From: Phoenix dactylifera
Lineage: Eukaryota > Streptophyta > Magnoliopsida > Arecales > Arecaceae
Direction: 5' to 3'
DNA length: 64,000 nt
Assembly: GCF_009389715.1 (NCBI RefSeq)
Contig: NW_024068247.1
Coordinates: 122,047-186,046, forward strand
Shown: one piece after another, positions 23,667 through 36,551 of the stretch
How the letters are laid out: the number at the start of each line of letters is the position of its first letter
Numbering within the stretch: position 1 is the stretch's first letter
Translations under genes and position numbers: made by a program
The notes under the pieces: generated by a model
What the model was told of the DNA's origin: nothing
What the model saw: the letters and a program-made list of their open reading frames with translations, nothing else
The model's database searches: none

Positions 23667-26600
23667 ATGTCACCGGACTACAGCTCGCCGTTCCTCAACA
23701 ACGAGCTCTCGAAGCGGACGGTGATCTTCGGCCTCCACATGTGGGTCATCGTCGGCATCTGCGTCGGTGCCGCCTTCGTCCTCCTCCTCTTCCTCATCTC
23801 CCTCTGGTTCGCCTTCCGCCGCGGGGGCGCCGCCCCTGGGCACCGCCTCCCCAAGCCCTCCCGCCACCCCTCTTCCATCCCCGTCATCTCCAAAGAAATC
23901 CAAGAAATCCGCGTCGACCCCTCCCGCCACTCCGACACCCGGCCTTCCCTCGCACACGCCCTCCACAAGCCCCTCCCGGATGCCCAGACCCCCTCTGTTT
24001 CCAACGAGCGGCAGGCCCTCCTCGTGCCGCCCGACGAGGAGAGCCCGATTCTGCAGCAGAGGATCCACATCGAGATTGGCAAGGACCATAGGATCACCTA
24101 CCCGGAGCGCGGCGCCGCCGCCGCCGGCGGCGGGTCCTCGCACGGCAGCGGCGAGAGCCGGTCGGTGGAGCAGGCAACGATCGCCGTCCCGGAGGTGTCT
24201 CATTTGGGCTGGGGGCACTGGTACACTCTCCGGGAACTCGAGGTGGCGACGAATATGTTCGCCGACGAGAATGTGATCGGAGAGGGTGGGTATGGGATCG
24301 TCTACCATGGCGTTTTGGAGGATAAAACCCAGGTTGCAGTCAAGAACTTGCTCAACAATAGGTACCCCTTTGCTCAATTTCCTTCCATGAATCCATCACA
24401 ACCAAAGTTAACAAAAAGATTGCATTTTTATTGTATAATGCATTCAATTTTATCAATGGAAGAATATATCTCGTTGGTGAATGATGCAAATGAAGAGTAT
24501 CATATATGCTGCTTGATTTATGGGGTTCTGTTGCTAGGGGTCAAGCTGAGAGGGAATTCAAGGTTGAAGTGGAAGCAATTGGGCGTGTTCGACATAAGAA
24601 TTTGGTGAGGCTACTGGGTTATTGTGCTGAAGGTGCTCATAGGTATCGAATCATTTCCACTCCTTTTCTAATTTCTCCTGCTCATCTGAGATCATTTTTC
24701 AACACTTTTGCATGGCCAAGATCGGTCTTTTATTTACACTTGGTGCTGTTTTGCTTCTTAGGATCCTTGTTTATGAGTATGTTGATAACGGGAACTTAGA
24801 ACAGTGGCTTCATGGGGGAGTTGGACCTTGCAGCCCTCTCACATGGGATATTCGCATGAATATTATACTTGGAACAGCAAAAGGGTACACTTTTTCTTCT
24901 GCTTATAATACCAGCTTAATTGTTAATTCCAATCCTGCTTGTTGATTTGAAATCCAAACACACATGCAGCTTAATGTACTTACATGAGGGGTTAGAACCG
25001 AAGGTAGTTCACCGGGATATTAAATCGAGCAACATTTTGCTCGATAAGCAGTGGAATCCAAAGGTTTCAGATTTTGGGCTTGCCAAGCTCCTGGGGTCCG
25101 AAAGGAGCTATGTCACGACGAGAGTGATGGGAACATTTGGGTTAGTTTTTACTTCAAGCATAGTTCTTTTGGCTATGTATGTTTTCATTTATTAACATAA
25201 GAATTGTGAGCTGGTCATGAGAAATGAGGGGGATGTTGTTGCTTGTTTCTGCTGTGGTAGTTATGTTGCTCCTGAGTATGCTAGTACCGGTATGTTGAAT
25301 GAGAGGAGCGATGTGTATAGTTTTGGGATTCTTATTATGGAAGTCATTTCTGGTCGAAACCCAGTCGATTACAGCAGGCCTCCAGGAGAGGTTAGTATAA
25401 GTTTACTTACTTTATATCAGAAGTTTGTTCAGTGCACATCGAAGTGCATTTGCTTGCATTGCGTTGGAAGTTTATTTATCAAGCTGATAGGAATATTTCA
25501 GGTTAATCTAGTTGAATGGCTTAAAACGATGGTCAGCAATCGGAATTCTGAAGGGGTTTTGGATCCTAAATTGCCTGAAAAACCTTCTTCAAGGGCAATG
25601 AAAAAGACTCTTCTAGTGGCATTGCGATGTGTGGATCCCGATGCACAGAAAAGGCCGAAGATGGGGCATGTGATACACATGCTTGAAGTTGATGATTTTC
25701 CATATCGAGATGTAAGTCCAGCTCACACGATTTGCTTAAAATCCATTGCTAACTAAGCCCTTTGCTCTAGAAAATTATTTATTTCTTCTCGGCATGTCAG
25801 AGTTGAAGTCATAGATAGACCTGTCTGTGAATAACTCGATTGTCATATTTCTCATACTTTTTTGGCAGCCATTCAGCCTCGTGCTCCAGTATTAAATTGT
25901 TTGCTCTCTCGGGGCTGGTCTATTGACCTGCAAGAACACATCTGCCTCTGAATTTTAAAGTATAAATACTAGAAAGCATCTTCAGTATCTATGTTTAAAC
26001 TACTAGTTTGGTACATTCTGTTGAGCATTAGGAGCAGTATCTGTCAGGTTGTTTTTTCCCCTTATTTTTTTTTCTCTTTCACTGTTTATGGAAAGGCTTT
26101 GGAATTTTATGACTTGATGCCTGGTGTTTAAAAACTCAAGGATGCTAAACTTCACATCTACATGGTGTTCCTTGGGCACTGGGAGATGCTTAGCTACGGA
26201 TTAATATATAGTTTTCCTTTTTCATCACATGGAACATTAACCTGTATATCATATGGAATCATGACTTTCTCTTGCCAGCCTATAATTTTTATTCCTGGTC
26301 TCATAAAATGGAATTATGTTGTTGTATTCCAATACTGGGTCAGCTAGTTAGCTTTCTTGGTTTCTTCTCATGTGAAGGTTTTCTTTGATTCTTCTTTATA
26401 CCATTGATGGTTTAACTCTCTTTTCTTCTTCAGTGATGTATGCATGTAAACAAGAAATGAAATGCCTCTCATGTCTGCGAATCCACATATAAATCATTCT
26501 TCTATATGTATTGCATTGCTGGAGAATCGAGAGATCACAAAGATTTAATTAGCTTCACCGAGTCACATAACATGGCAAACTGAAAGGTGATTTCTTTTCC

Positions 26601-26758
26601 TGTGCAATATACTTCAGGAACGGCGCACTGGACGAACATATAGAGGCAGCCCTCACGAGAAAACAAATTTGCCAGTGACTGAATCAGGCGACAGTAGCGG
26701 GTACGAGAGCAATGCCAATGTCAATGGACCCTCTAGGTGGAGAAAGCAAGTGGATTAG
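23667..26758 (+). CDS. receptor-like protein kinase (At2g42960/At3g59110 type)
   Basis: Plasma-membrane Ser/Thr kinase with a very short extracellular N-terminus. Exons: 23667-24361, 24538-24642, 24762-24884, 24970-25140, 25261-25390, 25502-25711, 26618-26758; all junctions are GT-AG and the sum is 524 codons plus stop. The start MSPDYSS was chosen because it precedes the transmembrane segment (about residues 18-48) by the short distance usual for the family. A proline/serine-rich linker follows. Kinase motifs: glycine loop [11 protein letters not shown] (205-215), VAVK lysine 226, HRDIKSSN (Asp324), DFG (Asp342), [34 protein letters not shown]. The tail is ERRTGR... to a stop at 26756-26758. 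HRD is present, so the kinase is predicted to be of the active RD type. Substrates are unknown. Exon 1 is markedly GC-rich compared with later exons, the monocot 5'-to-3' gradient. Confidence 0.95.
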
Positions 26759-29700
26759 CTGATATGGTGCAAAGCATTATAACATTTGTACATTTGTAAG
26801 CATCAAGCGACGATGTTTGAAAGGTTTGATCTCTCCTAAATTCCAGACCGAGCAACACTTCCAGAAGTACACTCGCAGGCTCTCATATCGTTTCTCTGCT
26901 CGAACTGGCTTATTCGTATGTCGTGCTATAAGCTGTATATGTAATTCCAAGTGATCTTATATGAGATCAAGTTTGGTGGAGCTTTGGCTATGTTCATTGT
27001 TCTGTCTGTTATTGTATGATTCAGATAGCATGTCTATACATTCTATCACTAGTGAGAAAATTATGTACAGTTAAAAGCTCTTTGCTTCTTTGAGTTCTAC
27101 TTTATTCAGTTTGCTACATTGGATACATAAAACTTATGAAGTTTAATCTTTATTTCATAACTTATTAGCTTTCTTACAGGTCATCATTGGGGTTACAGAA
27201 TTGGAATAAATAAAGACACTTGCAATCCATGCAGGACCTCAAAAATCTGGCAGCACTCAAGTAAATGGTTAGACTACCTATGTGAGGACAGAGTCATCTA
27301 ATTTTGTTCGAGCAAGAGACGATGGCACTTGCACCTCAGAACAGTAAAAAGTGATGCTAAAGCAGTTTGGAATCTGACAACACTATTAGACTCCTTTCCG
27401 GAGTACCAATGATAGAAGGCACCATTTAAAGAGGCAAGGATTCCCAAGGACATAAGTCAGCACCTACAGCATCCTGCCTCGTAGCTGTCTATGCTCTCTT
27501 TTAAGTGACTGCAATACCCCTGTTCTGTAGAGTTTTTTGACTTCAGAATGTAGGAAGCATGTACATTTATTGCATGATTCATGACCAACTTCTAATTTAT
27601 TTTCCTACAGATTTGATGCACAAACAAAAGTGAGTTTCAGCTCATAGATTGAAGAGTTTTTTTTTTTTTTTTTGAGACATTAGCACGTGAGAATGGATTA
27701 AAACTACGCTATCATTCCCTCGGAAATGTTTAAACCACCCCAACAAACATTATCAATGGATTCATTGTTTGGAGTTTGTGCAACTAAAAGCTTGAAATTT
27801 ATGGAAGTATTTGATATCAAACTTGAGGGAGGTGTTTGATTAGCATCCGGTGATCATTGGTGATCCTCATCGCACAGTAATATGATCTCCGGTAATCTAA
27901 CATTACCGCGTTTAGTGTGCTACATTATAATGATTAAAAATTTTCAGGATAAATCTATTTGGTATGCAACCAAGACTATCTCTAGTATATTTCATATGTT
28001 TTGCACCTATTAAACAAATTTTTGAATAAATCATGAAAAACATGCAACAATATAAATCAAATTAGCAAAACCTTTCATTCCAGATCAATTCAACAAGAGC
28101 AAAAATTACTCATAACCCCTCAAAGTAACTCCTGGGGATTATCAAACATTTTCAATTAGAAGAATTTTTTATGGAATTATCAAACCCTTTGCAGCTAGGA
28201 GGGTACTTTTTTTTTTTTTCCTCTCCCCAAAAATTAGTATTTTTAGAAGTAATTTTTTCTATTGGACTGGAAGGCAATTTTCTCCCCAATTTCACCCAAC
28301 ATTGCTGCCCTGAGATGATCTCAAAAACCTACTCTTGAGAACGGATTTAACATCACTGGTTTGGGATGTGATCTAAGAGTGAGGGTGATTTGGGATTCCA
28401 TGCAGGATAACTACAGGATCACTTAGTTTCATGACAGGAGAGCATTTAACTAGTAGGTGGTCAGACATACCTCTTCCAGCTGGAACTGTTGAGTCGTATG
28501 GAGGGTCATGGACCCATCCAGTACTGTGTAATAATTCTGGACATGAAAGAAGTTGATGCTTCCTCTTCTGGAAGCATATAAAGCAGGGCCCACTTCTTCA
28601 GTAGGCTCTCCTTCTTGTTTGGGATCTAGTGTTGTTTCTACTTTACCTTGACCTTGGCTTGAAGATGCATTGGCATTTTGTTCATGATCCAGCTGTGCCC
28701 ACAACTCCATATACAAGAACATGGTCCTTCTATGTGAATTGATAGCCATTATCTTTTGGTGAGCATCTACTTTGGAGGAAATGAATTAAATGCACCAGGA
28801 ACCATGACAGATAGAGAGAAGGTTGAGATATCTTACCAAGAGTTAATTTATGAAAACTTATTATCTGATAGCATTCAAACAGTATTCATTAACTGCTCCT
28901 GCATAATTCATTGCAGGCGACACTTGTACCTAATTTGCCTTTATTTGGAATCTATTTCTGATTTTAGGTTGATAGTTGTTCATTTTGGTCAAATTCTTCC
29001 ATTTAGCCTTCTCAATTTAGAGACAATATTCGATAGAACATTAAAATAAGCATTACTCTATTTACAAGATTAAATTTCTGTTTTCTAAACATTTTTTTTG
29101 TTTCATTTTCCTTTTTTCCCCTTTGTTTTTTAAAAAGGTAACATGGTGGAAAGAAATCTCATTTCACTAACAAAATGAAATGAGAATATGTGAAAACCGA
29201 TTAGGATTTAGGCATCCCAATGAGTTATCTACGAAATGAGCATTATCAAAAAGAGCCAAGAACCCATGTAAAAACCAAACAATGGTGACAGGCAACTACA
29301 TTCCAAAATTAAAGCAAACATTAGGACCAAGTCCTTGGCCTCATTAGTTGTTAAGCCAAGGGCATTTTTATCCTTATCAGGCATTTGTCAGCATTAACTT
29401 GGGTCTGGTCCATGAAAACTAGTGAAAAGATTGACTTATGCAAATAGAGAACTTTTATATGAAAAAGACAGAGATTAATATATAAATATATAAATTTTGG
29501 GGACTAATATGAAAAAAAAATCTAAAACAAGAGGGAGAGAAAGGTAAAGATTGGTGCCTGGCAACAAAAAGAAGCAAGATGGAAAATCATCAAGGGCCCT
29601 GAATAAGCGAGATGGACTCTTTTTTTCTTCTCTTGTAATCAGAAGTCAGAAGATGTAATTTTTGTGTTTTAGGTATGATTCATATCATGCATATCAGACC

Positions 29701-30690
29701 CTTTTGAAATTCATTTCTCTCAGATTTTTCTCTCAACAATCAAACTTTTCGAAATCTAGTTTTAGCTTGAAGTTTAATTCTTAGTGTGGATTTTAACATC
29801 CATGTATAGGAAATCAAAAGATGCAAGTTTTGTTTTCTGTGGAAACAATCTGCAACAATCCTTTCAGTAGTTGCTTTCTCTTTTTTAAAGTTGTAACTTT
29901 TTAATAGAGAAATAATCTATTAAAAAGGGTCCAGTTAGCTCAAAAATCTGAAATCAAATTTTATATTATCATTAAAGAATTTTATTTTTTCCATCTTTAT
30001 TTTTTTGGCTTTTTTTCCCTGTTTAAAAATTAATATTCAGGAAGTATGAAATTCTTTGCTTAAAACCTTACCTTGTCGTCTTTTCATGTTTCGAAATTTC
30101 TGATAGTAAGGTTGCTATCAATAGATAACCTCTTTTTGACATTTTAATTTTTGTTTTTTTTTCCATATTATAGTGGCATGGTTGATATTTTTTTTTGATT
30201 TTACTGAATTTTAGAGGAGGGCTGTTTAATAAGCAGAGATAAGAGAAAAGACTTTTTTTTTTTTTTTTTGATTCTACTAAATTCTGGAGGGTAGATTAAT
30301 AGGTAGAGAGCAGACATAGACATAGAGAAGAGGAGATATAATTATTAGGGCCACCCCAAACCCCACAAAACAATCCGAAGGATCCCTGGTTGTATTATTT
30401 TTTTTTAAAAAAACCATGCTTAGATGAAGGAGAGAGATAGAAAAATAGTTTTTTTTATAGAAATAAGATTTCTATATTTTATAAAAAACAAAAATCTACG
30501 TGGATCAGAACTTCTTAGACAATTTTCTTTCCAAAGGTGCATTTAAACTTTTAAATATAATATAATAAGTTCTTCTCTTTATTAAAGATATAACGGGTAT
30601 TTTTTATAATTTTTCTAAAAATAGATGCTCAGCCAAATATAAGTTACTTTGAAATATATTATTTTTTTATAATTAACTAAATATGCAAAA
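26759..30690. other. intergenic between kinase and eS10
   Basis: 3' flank then AT-rich sequence with poly-T runs (27659-27674, 28208-28220, 30254-30269). A diverged direct duplication of period 73 lies around 30190-30320 (TTTTGATTTTACTGAATT versus TTTTGATTCTACTAAATT). No conserved gene was recognised. Confidence 0.55.
28450..28749 (-). CDS. hypothetical 99-aa ORF, doubtful
   Basis: A single open frame starting MAINSHRRTMFLYMELWAQ and ending EEVCLTTY. Its composition is protein-like (mixed, with an acidic Gln/Glu-rich middle), unlike nearby low-complexity frames. I recognise no domain, and no splice partners are evident. It could be a gene fragment or chance. Confidence 0.2.
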   Translation of the reverse strand: MAINSHRRTMFLYMELWAQLDHEQNANASSSQGQGKVETTLDPKQEGEPTEEVGPALYASRRGSINFFHVQNYYTVLDGSMTLHTTQQFQLEEVCLTTY

Positions 30691-30946
30691 ATTACTTTTC
30701 CAAGCATCATACATCAAAATATCAGCTTTCGAGGAAAAATATCTTCTTTTTCTGCAAACCAAACAAATCTTAAATGTTAGCTCAAGCCCATCTTTTGGGT
30801 CTATTGTCGAGCTAAAAATATAAAAAATTACTTTTCCAAGCAACATATACGGAGGTATTAGCTTTTGGGAAAAATATCCTCACTTTCTACGGACCAAACG
30901 AATCCTAAATACTAGCCCAAGGCCATCTTTTAGGCCCATTAGCGAG
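30691..30946. repeat. 136-bp-period duplication upstream of eS10
   Basis: Unit 1 (30691-30812) and unit 2 (30827-30946) share ATTACTTTTCCAAGCA at the start, GGAAAAATATC, ACCAAAC and a CCCATCTTTTGGG-like end. They are diverged by many substitutions. The second copy carries the GGCCCATT motif used in ribosomal protein promoters. Confidence 0.8.
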
Positions 30947-31031
30947 CACCCTAACAAATCTTCCCCAGGTTCATCGTAGCACGTGAAAAGCACGCGGGGG
31001 GCACTATAAACACTGGGTAGGATTAGGGTTT
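30933..31031 (+). promoter_or_regulatory. eS10 promoter: GGCCCA motif, TATA box, telo-box
   Basis: GGCCCATT (30933-30940), TATAAA (31005-31010) and TTAGGGTTT (31023-31031, a telo-box) lie in order before the ATG at 31101. A second TTAGGGTTT is in intron 1 (31119-31127). The pairing of GGCCCA/site II-type motifs with telo-boxes is an established feature of plant translation-machinery genes. Confidence 0.8.
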
Positions 31032-31100
31032 GTCTTCCCTGCTCTCTTCGTCTCCTTCGCGTGTTCTCGCTTTTTCCTGCTGAGGCTCTCGCCCAGAACC

Positions 31101-34100
31101 ATGGTAAGAATTCTAGGATTAGGGTTTATATCTCTTTACGCTAAATCTCTTTCTCTAATTCCCTTTTCGTTTCCTCTCTGTTTTAGATCATCCCCAAGAA
31201 GAACCGTCATGAGATCTGCAAGTATCTCTTCCAAGGTATGCCGCTCGCTCCCTTTCTCCCTATCGATTTAGTTCCAATTCGATCACTGTTGTTACTGCGC
31301 TCGTGGAGCACCCGGGACTAGGGTTAGGGTTTTGATTCCGAAATGTTGAGTCTTTAGTTGGTTTCGATCCGATACTTGTTGATATTGTGGTATTGATTTC
31401 TCTTTCGTTTTTGTTCGATTGCTATTGTTACTCTGGCCGTTGAGCTCCCGGACTGGGTTTAAGGTTTTGGATTCTGAAAGATTTTGTCTTTGTTTTTATT
31501 TGATCTTGATTCGATTGATGTTGGTCAAGTGGGCACTGGGTAGGGCAGGGGTGTTTACAGGAAGAGGATGGAAGGTAATTTATCTTCTTGGTTGTTTTGA
31601 TTGCTGCTATTGATGTCGTTGCCGGCTCCTGGCATTGGTGTTAAGGCTTCGGAATTCGAAATATTCCATCTTTACTTCGTTTTGATCTGATGTGTTTGGA
31701 AGACCATTAGAATATCTTTTTTCTCCTGTTTTGTTTTGGTTGCTGTTGGTACTGTAGTTTTGGAGATCCGGTTGTTGCTTAGGATTTTAGATTAAGAAAC
31801 ATCTTCTCTTTGCTTGGTTTTGATTTAATTGACTGGCTCTGTACTTGAAGATGATCAAAATATCTTTTTCTTCCATTTTTGTATCAATTGCTGCCGGTAC
31901 TGTGATTACCATCTTCTTGTTATTAGGTTTAGGGTCTTGGATAGTGAAAAATCGCGCTCTCAATTGGTGTTGAAATGAATTTCATTTGTCATGTGACTAT
32001 TGGATACAGATGGGTACTGTATGTCGGTACCGTGATTACCAACTTCTTGTTATTAGGTTTAGGGTCTTAGTGAAAAATCGCGTTCTCAATGGGTGTTGAA
32101 ATGATTTCCATTTGTCATGTGACTAATGGGTACAGAGGGGGTACTGTATGCAAAGAAGGACTACAACCTTGCAAAGCACCCGGATGTTGATGTGCCGAAC
32201 CTTCAAGTGATCAAGCTGATGCAGAGCTTCAAGTCCAGGGAATATGTGAGGGAGACATTTGCATGGATGCATTACTACTGGTACCTCACCAATGATGGCA
32301 TCGAATACCTCCGGACATACCTCAACCTTCCATCAGAGATTGTGCCTGCAACCCTCAAGAAGTCTGCCAGGCCCCCAAGCCGCCCATTTGGTGCTGGTCC
32401 TCCTGGTGACCGTCCCAGGTACTTCTTTCACTTCCTCCTGTTTTCTGTTTTTAAGTGGTTTGTGTTCGTTACTAGTTAACAGAAATGTTGGTCGCTTTCA
32501 TAAATTATTTATGCATTTTGGGCAGGGGACCTCCACGATTTGAGGGAGATAGGCCGAGGTTTGGAGATAGGGATGGTTATCGAGGAGGTCCTCGTGGTGG
32601 GCCTCCAGGTGATTTTGGCGACAAAGGTGGTGCACCTCCTGAATTCCAGCCATCTTTCAGGGTAAGCTCCAATATTTAGTTTCGGTATCTTCATTACATT
32701 ATTTCCTCTCTCCTGAAAGGGTACTATCCTGATGGTTCCTTGTCGCCCTTAACCAGGAGATTGGAAGCTGATATTTATGATGATGTAAATTGGCTGTAAC
32801 TGGTTTTTCCTCTGCTGCCTTTATTAATAAAATTATTATTGATCATTTAAGATTTTGTCTCTATCGTTTTCTTTTAGCTTTAATAATGGCCATTTTGCCA
32901 GATTACTGTGATAATATAATATTTACTACAATTATGGAGTTCAATGCTTTCTTGTTTCCTGTTGTTGGCAAAGTACTGATTCTAGAATATTGAGTATCAA
33001 GAATGGAAATGCATCTAGGTGAAGATAATAAGGTCTGTTTACATTAAAGGGAGGAAAAACCTTCTTCCAAAAAAAAGGGAGGACAGCCTTGGAAGTTCCT
33101 AATGGTCTACGAGATAAAAATGCAACCATTTCACTTGAAAAACTTCGGAAAAAGAATAAAATAATGGAAACACAAAAAATTGATGGATACCCCATTTCTT
33201 TATATCCACTTCAGAAATTCTTCAAGGAAAGTTATGAACCATGACTCCATAAAACTTCATTTACAAAGTAATAAAGAATACTTGACCATTGGCCAATGTT
33301 TTGTTGCATAATTGAATTATCTTTGGGAAATCAAATTATCCACTTTTGCCAAAATAAATTTAAAAACAGATAAATGCTATTTTCTAGTACTCTTGTCATA
33401 TTTCTGTCTGCAAACTTTGTTGTCTTCTCATTTATTTCATATTTTATATGACGACTTGTTTATTTTCACGTCATTCTGTTTTGTTTTTCTTTCATTGTGA
33501 ATGTATATGATGTTGCTTGTTATCTTTCTTTCTTCCTTTTGAGAGAAGGTTCTATTTCAATTTTAAGGTCTATGAATTTTTATAGTGACATTTTTTTTTT
33601 GTTTATTTCTCAATCATTGTTCATAATTTTGAGTCACTGATTCTTGGTTGGTAGCGAATCTGGCATATCATAACTTTAGAGTTCTTGAATGGTCTTGTCT
33701 TTGTTTACTTTTACCTTAGTTCCTTTGTTTGATGCATTTTGTATTATTGTCCTTGAAAGGAGCCATGTGATGAGAATTGTTTTCTTGCATCTCATGACGG
33801 TCATATGAGAAGTGTCAAGGCTGATGCCAATTCAATCTTTGATGTTTTTCCTTTTTATCCCTCTATATATTTTGTAGAATATGTGATATTCTCTCCATTT
33901 TGAAAAATCATTGAACACAGCCATGGCTATCATTTATGCGAAGAAGAATTTTATCATAATAATAGGCGCAGCTGTGTTCTTTTTGAACACTTCTTTTATT
34001 GGCTTCAGTTCTTTAAACAGATATAGAGGAATTTTCTGTATGCTTTTACATTTGTGCACTTAGCTTTGACAACTTCCTACCCCTTCCCACCTCCAAACAA

Positions 34101-35868
34101 GCATGGTTGTGAAGTGATTTTTCTTCTAAAACTTTGACAATTTACTTTTTTGTTCTCCTTGATGTCAGATTGTAGTAATCTACTCTATACACCCATTCTT
34201 GCAACTGGCTATCTTAAATAATTGCTGAATTTGTTATGTTAAACAAGGTGTCACTTGGAAAGAATGATAGAGACAGAGCTTTGTCTGTTTTTTATATGGT
34301 TAAAATTTGTTCTGTCATCTCTGCCATAAGGTGAAACTAGTCTCAAGTCAAATGGACCAGTATTTTTTTGGTGCAGAAGTCTTGGTAAAGGAGATGATAT
34401 AACATGGTAACTGGTTGTTTGATGTTAAATGTTGGAACCCCCCCCCCCCCCCCCTCCTCCCTCTCCCCCTTTTACCTTCTATGGGGGATTGACCGTTATT
34501 GATACACGACCCAAACCATTAATTTCTTTTAATTACTTATATTATTTATTACCAATTTAATTTTTCTTGTGCTAAACTAGGTGCTTCTGGTCTTTTTACA
34601 TGTAGGTGTAAATTGAGCGGTTACTTGCATTTTTGACAAATGCTAACACAAATGCCCCAACCTGGATTCCATCCATTATCATAAATTTAGTAGACGATAC
34701 AAGAGGGCTTAGGAACTGTGATGCATTGGGGGGTGGGGGTGGGGTGGAGAAAATTGATGTGGTAATTTTACTTGTGACTTTAATATGAGTTGGTGGGTCA
34801 GGATTGCTTATCTTTTGCAGATACCATGATAGAGTAAGGTAGAATGAGCCAGTGGGATCAGTATATTGTTGCATATGCGAGAATATAAATGCAGAATTCT
34901 GGAAATGATTGCTTGTACCAACTTTCCTAGAAGTATGAACGAAGCATGTAATAAGTAGTCTAGCATGTAAGAATTAGCAACCCATCATCTAATTAATTAG
35001 AAGTATATATTCATTTTTTTTCTTACTTCTTGCCACCAACTTGCTGCTTTCATATGAATGCCCTTTTTAAGTCCTTATTTTAGACCTCGGTCTGCAAGTC
35101 ATTATCCATTTATTTTTGGTTGATTATATGAAGGGTGATCCAGCAAAGCTAGAAAGCTTTCTACCCTGCGTCCTGTCCAGGACAACTCTGTGTTGGTGCC
35201 AAATTTCAGGCCATGGAAACACTTGTTATAGAGGCCAAGAAGTCTCAAAGATCGATAGAAAAAATTGTAGAACTTCATACATTCAGTTTGGGTGACAACC
35301 TACTATAATTCTGACAAATTTTGTCTATAGAATATCTTAATCGTGATTGCATGACAGAGTATTAACCTATTTTGCTAGTAAGACCTTGAGATTTCTCTCT
35401 ACTTGTGTACCATACCTGCAATTGATGTGCGGTCTTTAGCTTATATTTCTGGTCTGGTTTTGCTGTCAGGTTTATTGGCTCAAAAGAAAATTGAGCGAGC
35501 TAGCAAACACTTATTATCTACCTTAAGCTACCTGTTTGCAATTTTGAGTTGCACAGCCTTTAAGGATGCACATTGTATTGCTTGTGTCAGATCATGATGA
35601 ACTGACAACATTTTTTCCTTTTCTTTTTTTTTTCTTTTCTTTTTTTTGAGTATTTCAAGGTGTCCTTGCTATCTCAGCATGCTCCATGCCTGCATTATTG
35701 TTTGTACTTTTTTAGCTGAAGTTATTATTTATACTTTTGATTTGGTGTGGAGACAGGTATCTGACTTTTATTTATTAAATCATGCAGAGTGGTGGTGGTA
35801 GGCCAGGGTTTGGCCGTGGTGGTGGAGGTGGATACGGGGCTGGTCCTGCATCCTCTTCTCTTGAGTAG
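31101..35868 (+). CDS. RPS10: 40S ribosomal protein S10 (eS10)
   Basis: Component of the small ribosomal subunit head near the mRNA entry and beak. Exons: 31101-31103, 31187-31235, 32136-32418, 32526-32661, 35788-35868; 183 codons plus stop. Exon 1 codes only the initiator Met, as the ATG abuts a GTAAGA donor. The protein runs [32 protein letters not shown], the winged-helix core with [19 protein letters not shown], then a Gly/Arg/Pro-rich tail ([29 protein letters not shown]) ending SSSLE. Length and order match plant eS10. Intron 4 is 3.1 kb (32662-35787), unusually long for this gene class, and holds a 17-C run (34438-34454) but no recognised element. Intron 2 contains a duplicated splice acceptor. 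Confidence 0.97.
31896..32155 (+). repeat. tandem duplication across an eS10 intron-exon boundary
   Basis: Unit 1 (31896-32025) and unit 2 (32026 to about 32155), period about 130, share GTGATTACC, TTCTTGTTATTAGGTTTAGG, AAAAATCGCG and CATTTGTCATGTGACTA. The copy includes the 3' splice site: the decoy is GATACAG at 32003-32009 followed by ATGGGTACTGTATG, the true one TACAG ending at 32135 followed by AGGGGGTACTGTATG. Use of the decoy would reach a stop codon within a few codons. Confidence 0.92.
33767..33824 (+). ncRNA. possible box C/D snoRNA in eS10 intron 4
   Basis: GTGATGA (33767-33773, C-box-like) and CTGA (33821-33824, D-box) are 58 bp apart end to end, a usual size, inside an intron of a ribosomal protein gene. 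A terminal stem is not evident and I could not name an rRNA target, so this is weak. Confidence 0.2.
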
Positions 35869-36157
35869 GGATTAATGACACCTTTCTTCGCCTCCTCCTT
35901 GTTAAGCGAAGCGACTATAAATTTGAGTTAGATCGAAGATGTGAGATTTCTTGTTTATTATATACTGCTTTTGGAGCTAGAATGATGAATTTGTTTATGA
36001 TGTTTTTGGAAGACTGCAGTTCTGATGGACATGCTTTGGTACATGGCATTCCTCATCTTTCATAATTGCGACTTTTAATCTTGTCACCTGTTCTTTCACT
36101 CCGTTGGCAGCAATAGCTTGCGCGGCCAGATTGGAGTAGTAATTACACTGCTCCAGA

Positions 36158-36551
36158 GCTTTATCAGGTCTTGTTGCCATGAGTATCCTATTGTGAGAAT
36201 AAAATCTAATGATATGTTCTCCCTGGGTGTGTCACTGGGACGTCTGAAGCTACAAAGGTGCCTCCAAGGAACCCTGCAATGCAACTGCTGAATTTGAGCC
36301 AAACTCAGGTAGTTAGCCCCCTTCAAGCCCTGTTTGGTTACCCCAAAATATTGGGCTTTATCAGGTCTTGTTGCCATGAGAATAACCTATTCTGAGAATA
36401 AAATTTAATGATATGTTCTCCCTGGGTGTGTCATGCCTTGGGCGCCTGGGGCTATAGAGGTACCTCCAAGGAACTCTGCAATTCAACTGCCGAATTTGAG
36501 CCAAACTGGGTGGTTAGCCACCTTCAAGCCCTGTTTGGTTACCCTAATATT
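36158..36551. repeat. two-copy tandem repeat, 197-bp period
   Basis: GCTTTATCAGGTCTTGTTGC begins both units (36158 and 36355). They share TGATATGTTCTCCCTGGGTG and TTCAAGCCCTGTTTGGTTAC with about 10 percent differences by eye. It lies downstream of eS10 and may overlap its 3' region. Confidence 0.9.

Noticed and set aside
23670..24377. 235-aa antisense ORF and other overlapping frames
   Set aside because: Antisense to GC-rich kinase exon 1; composition is a codon-bias shadow.
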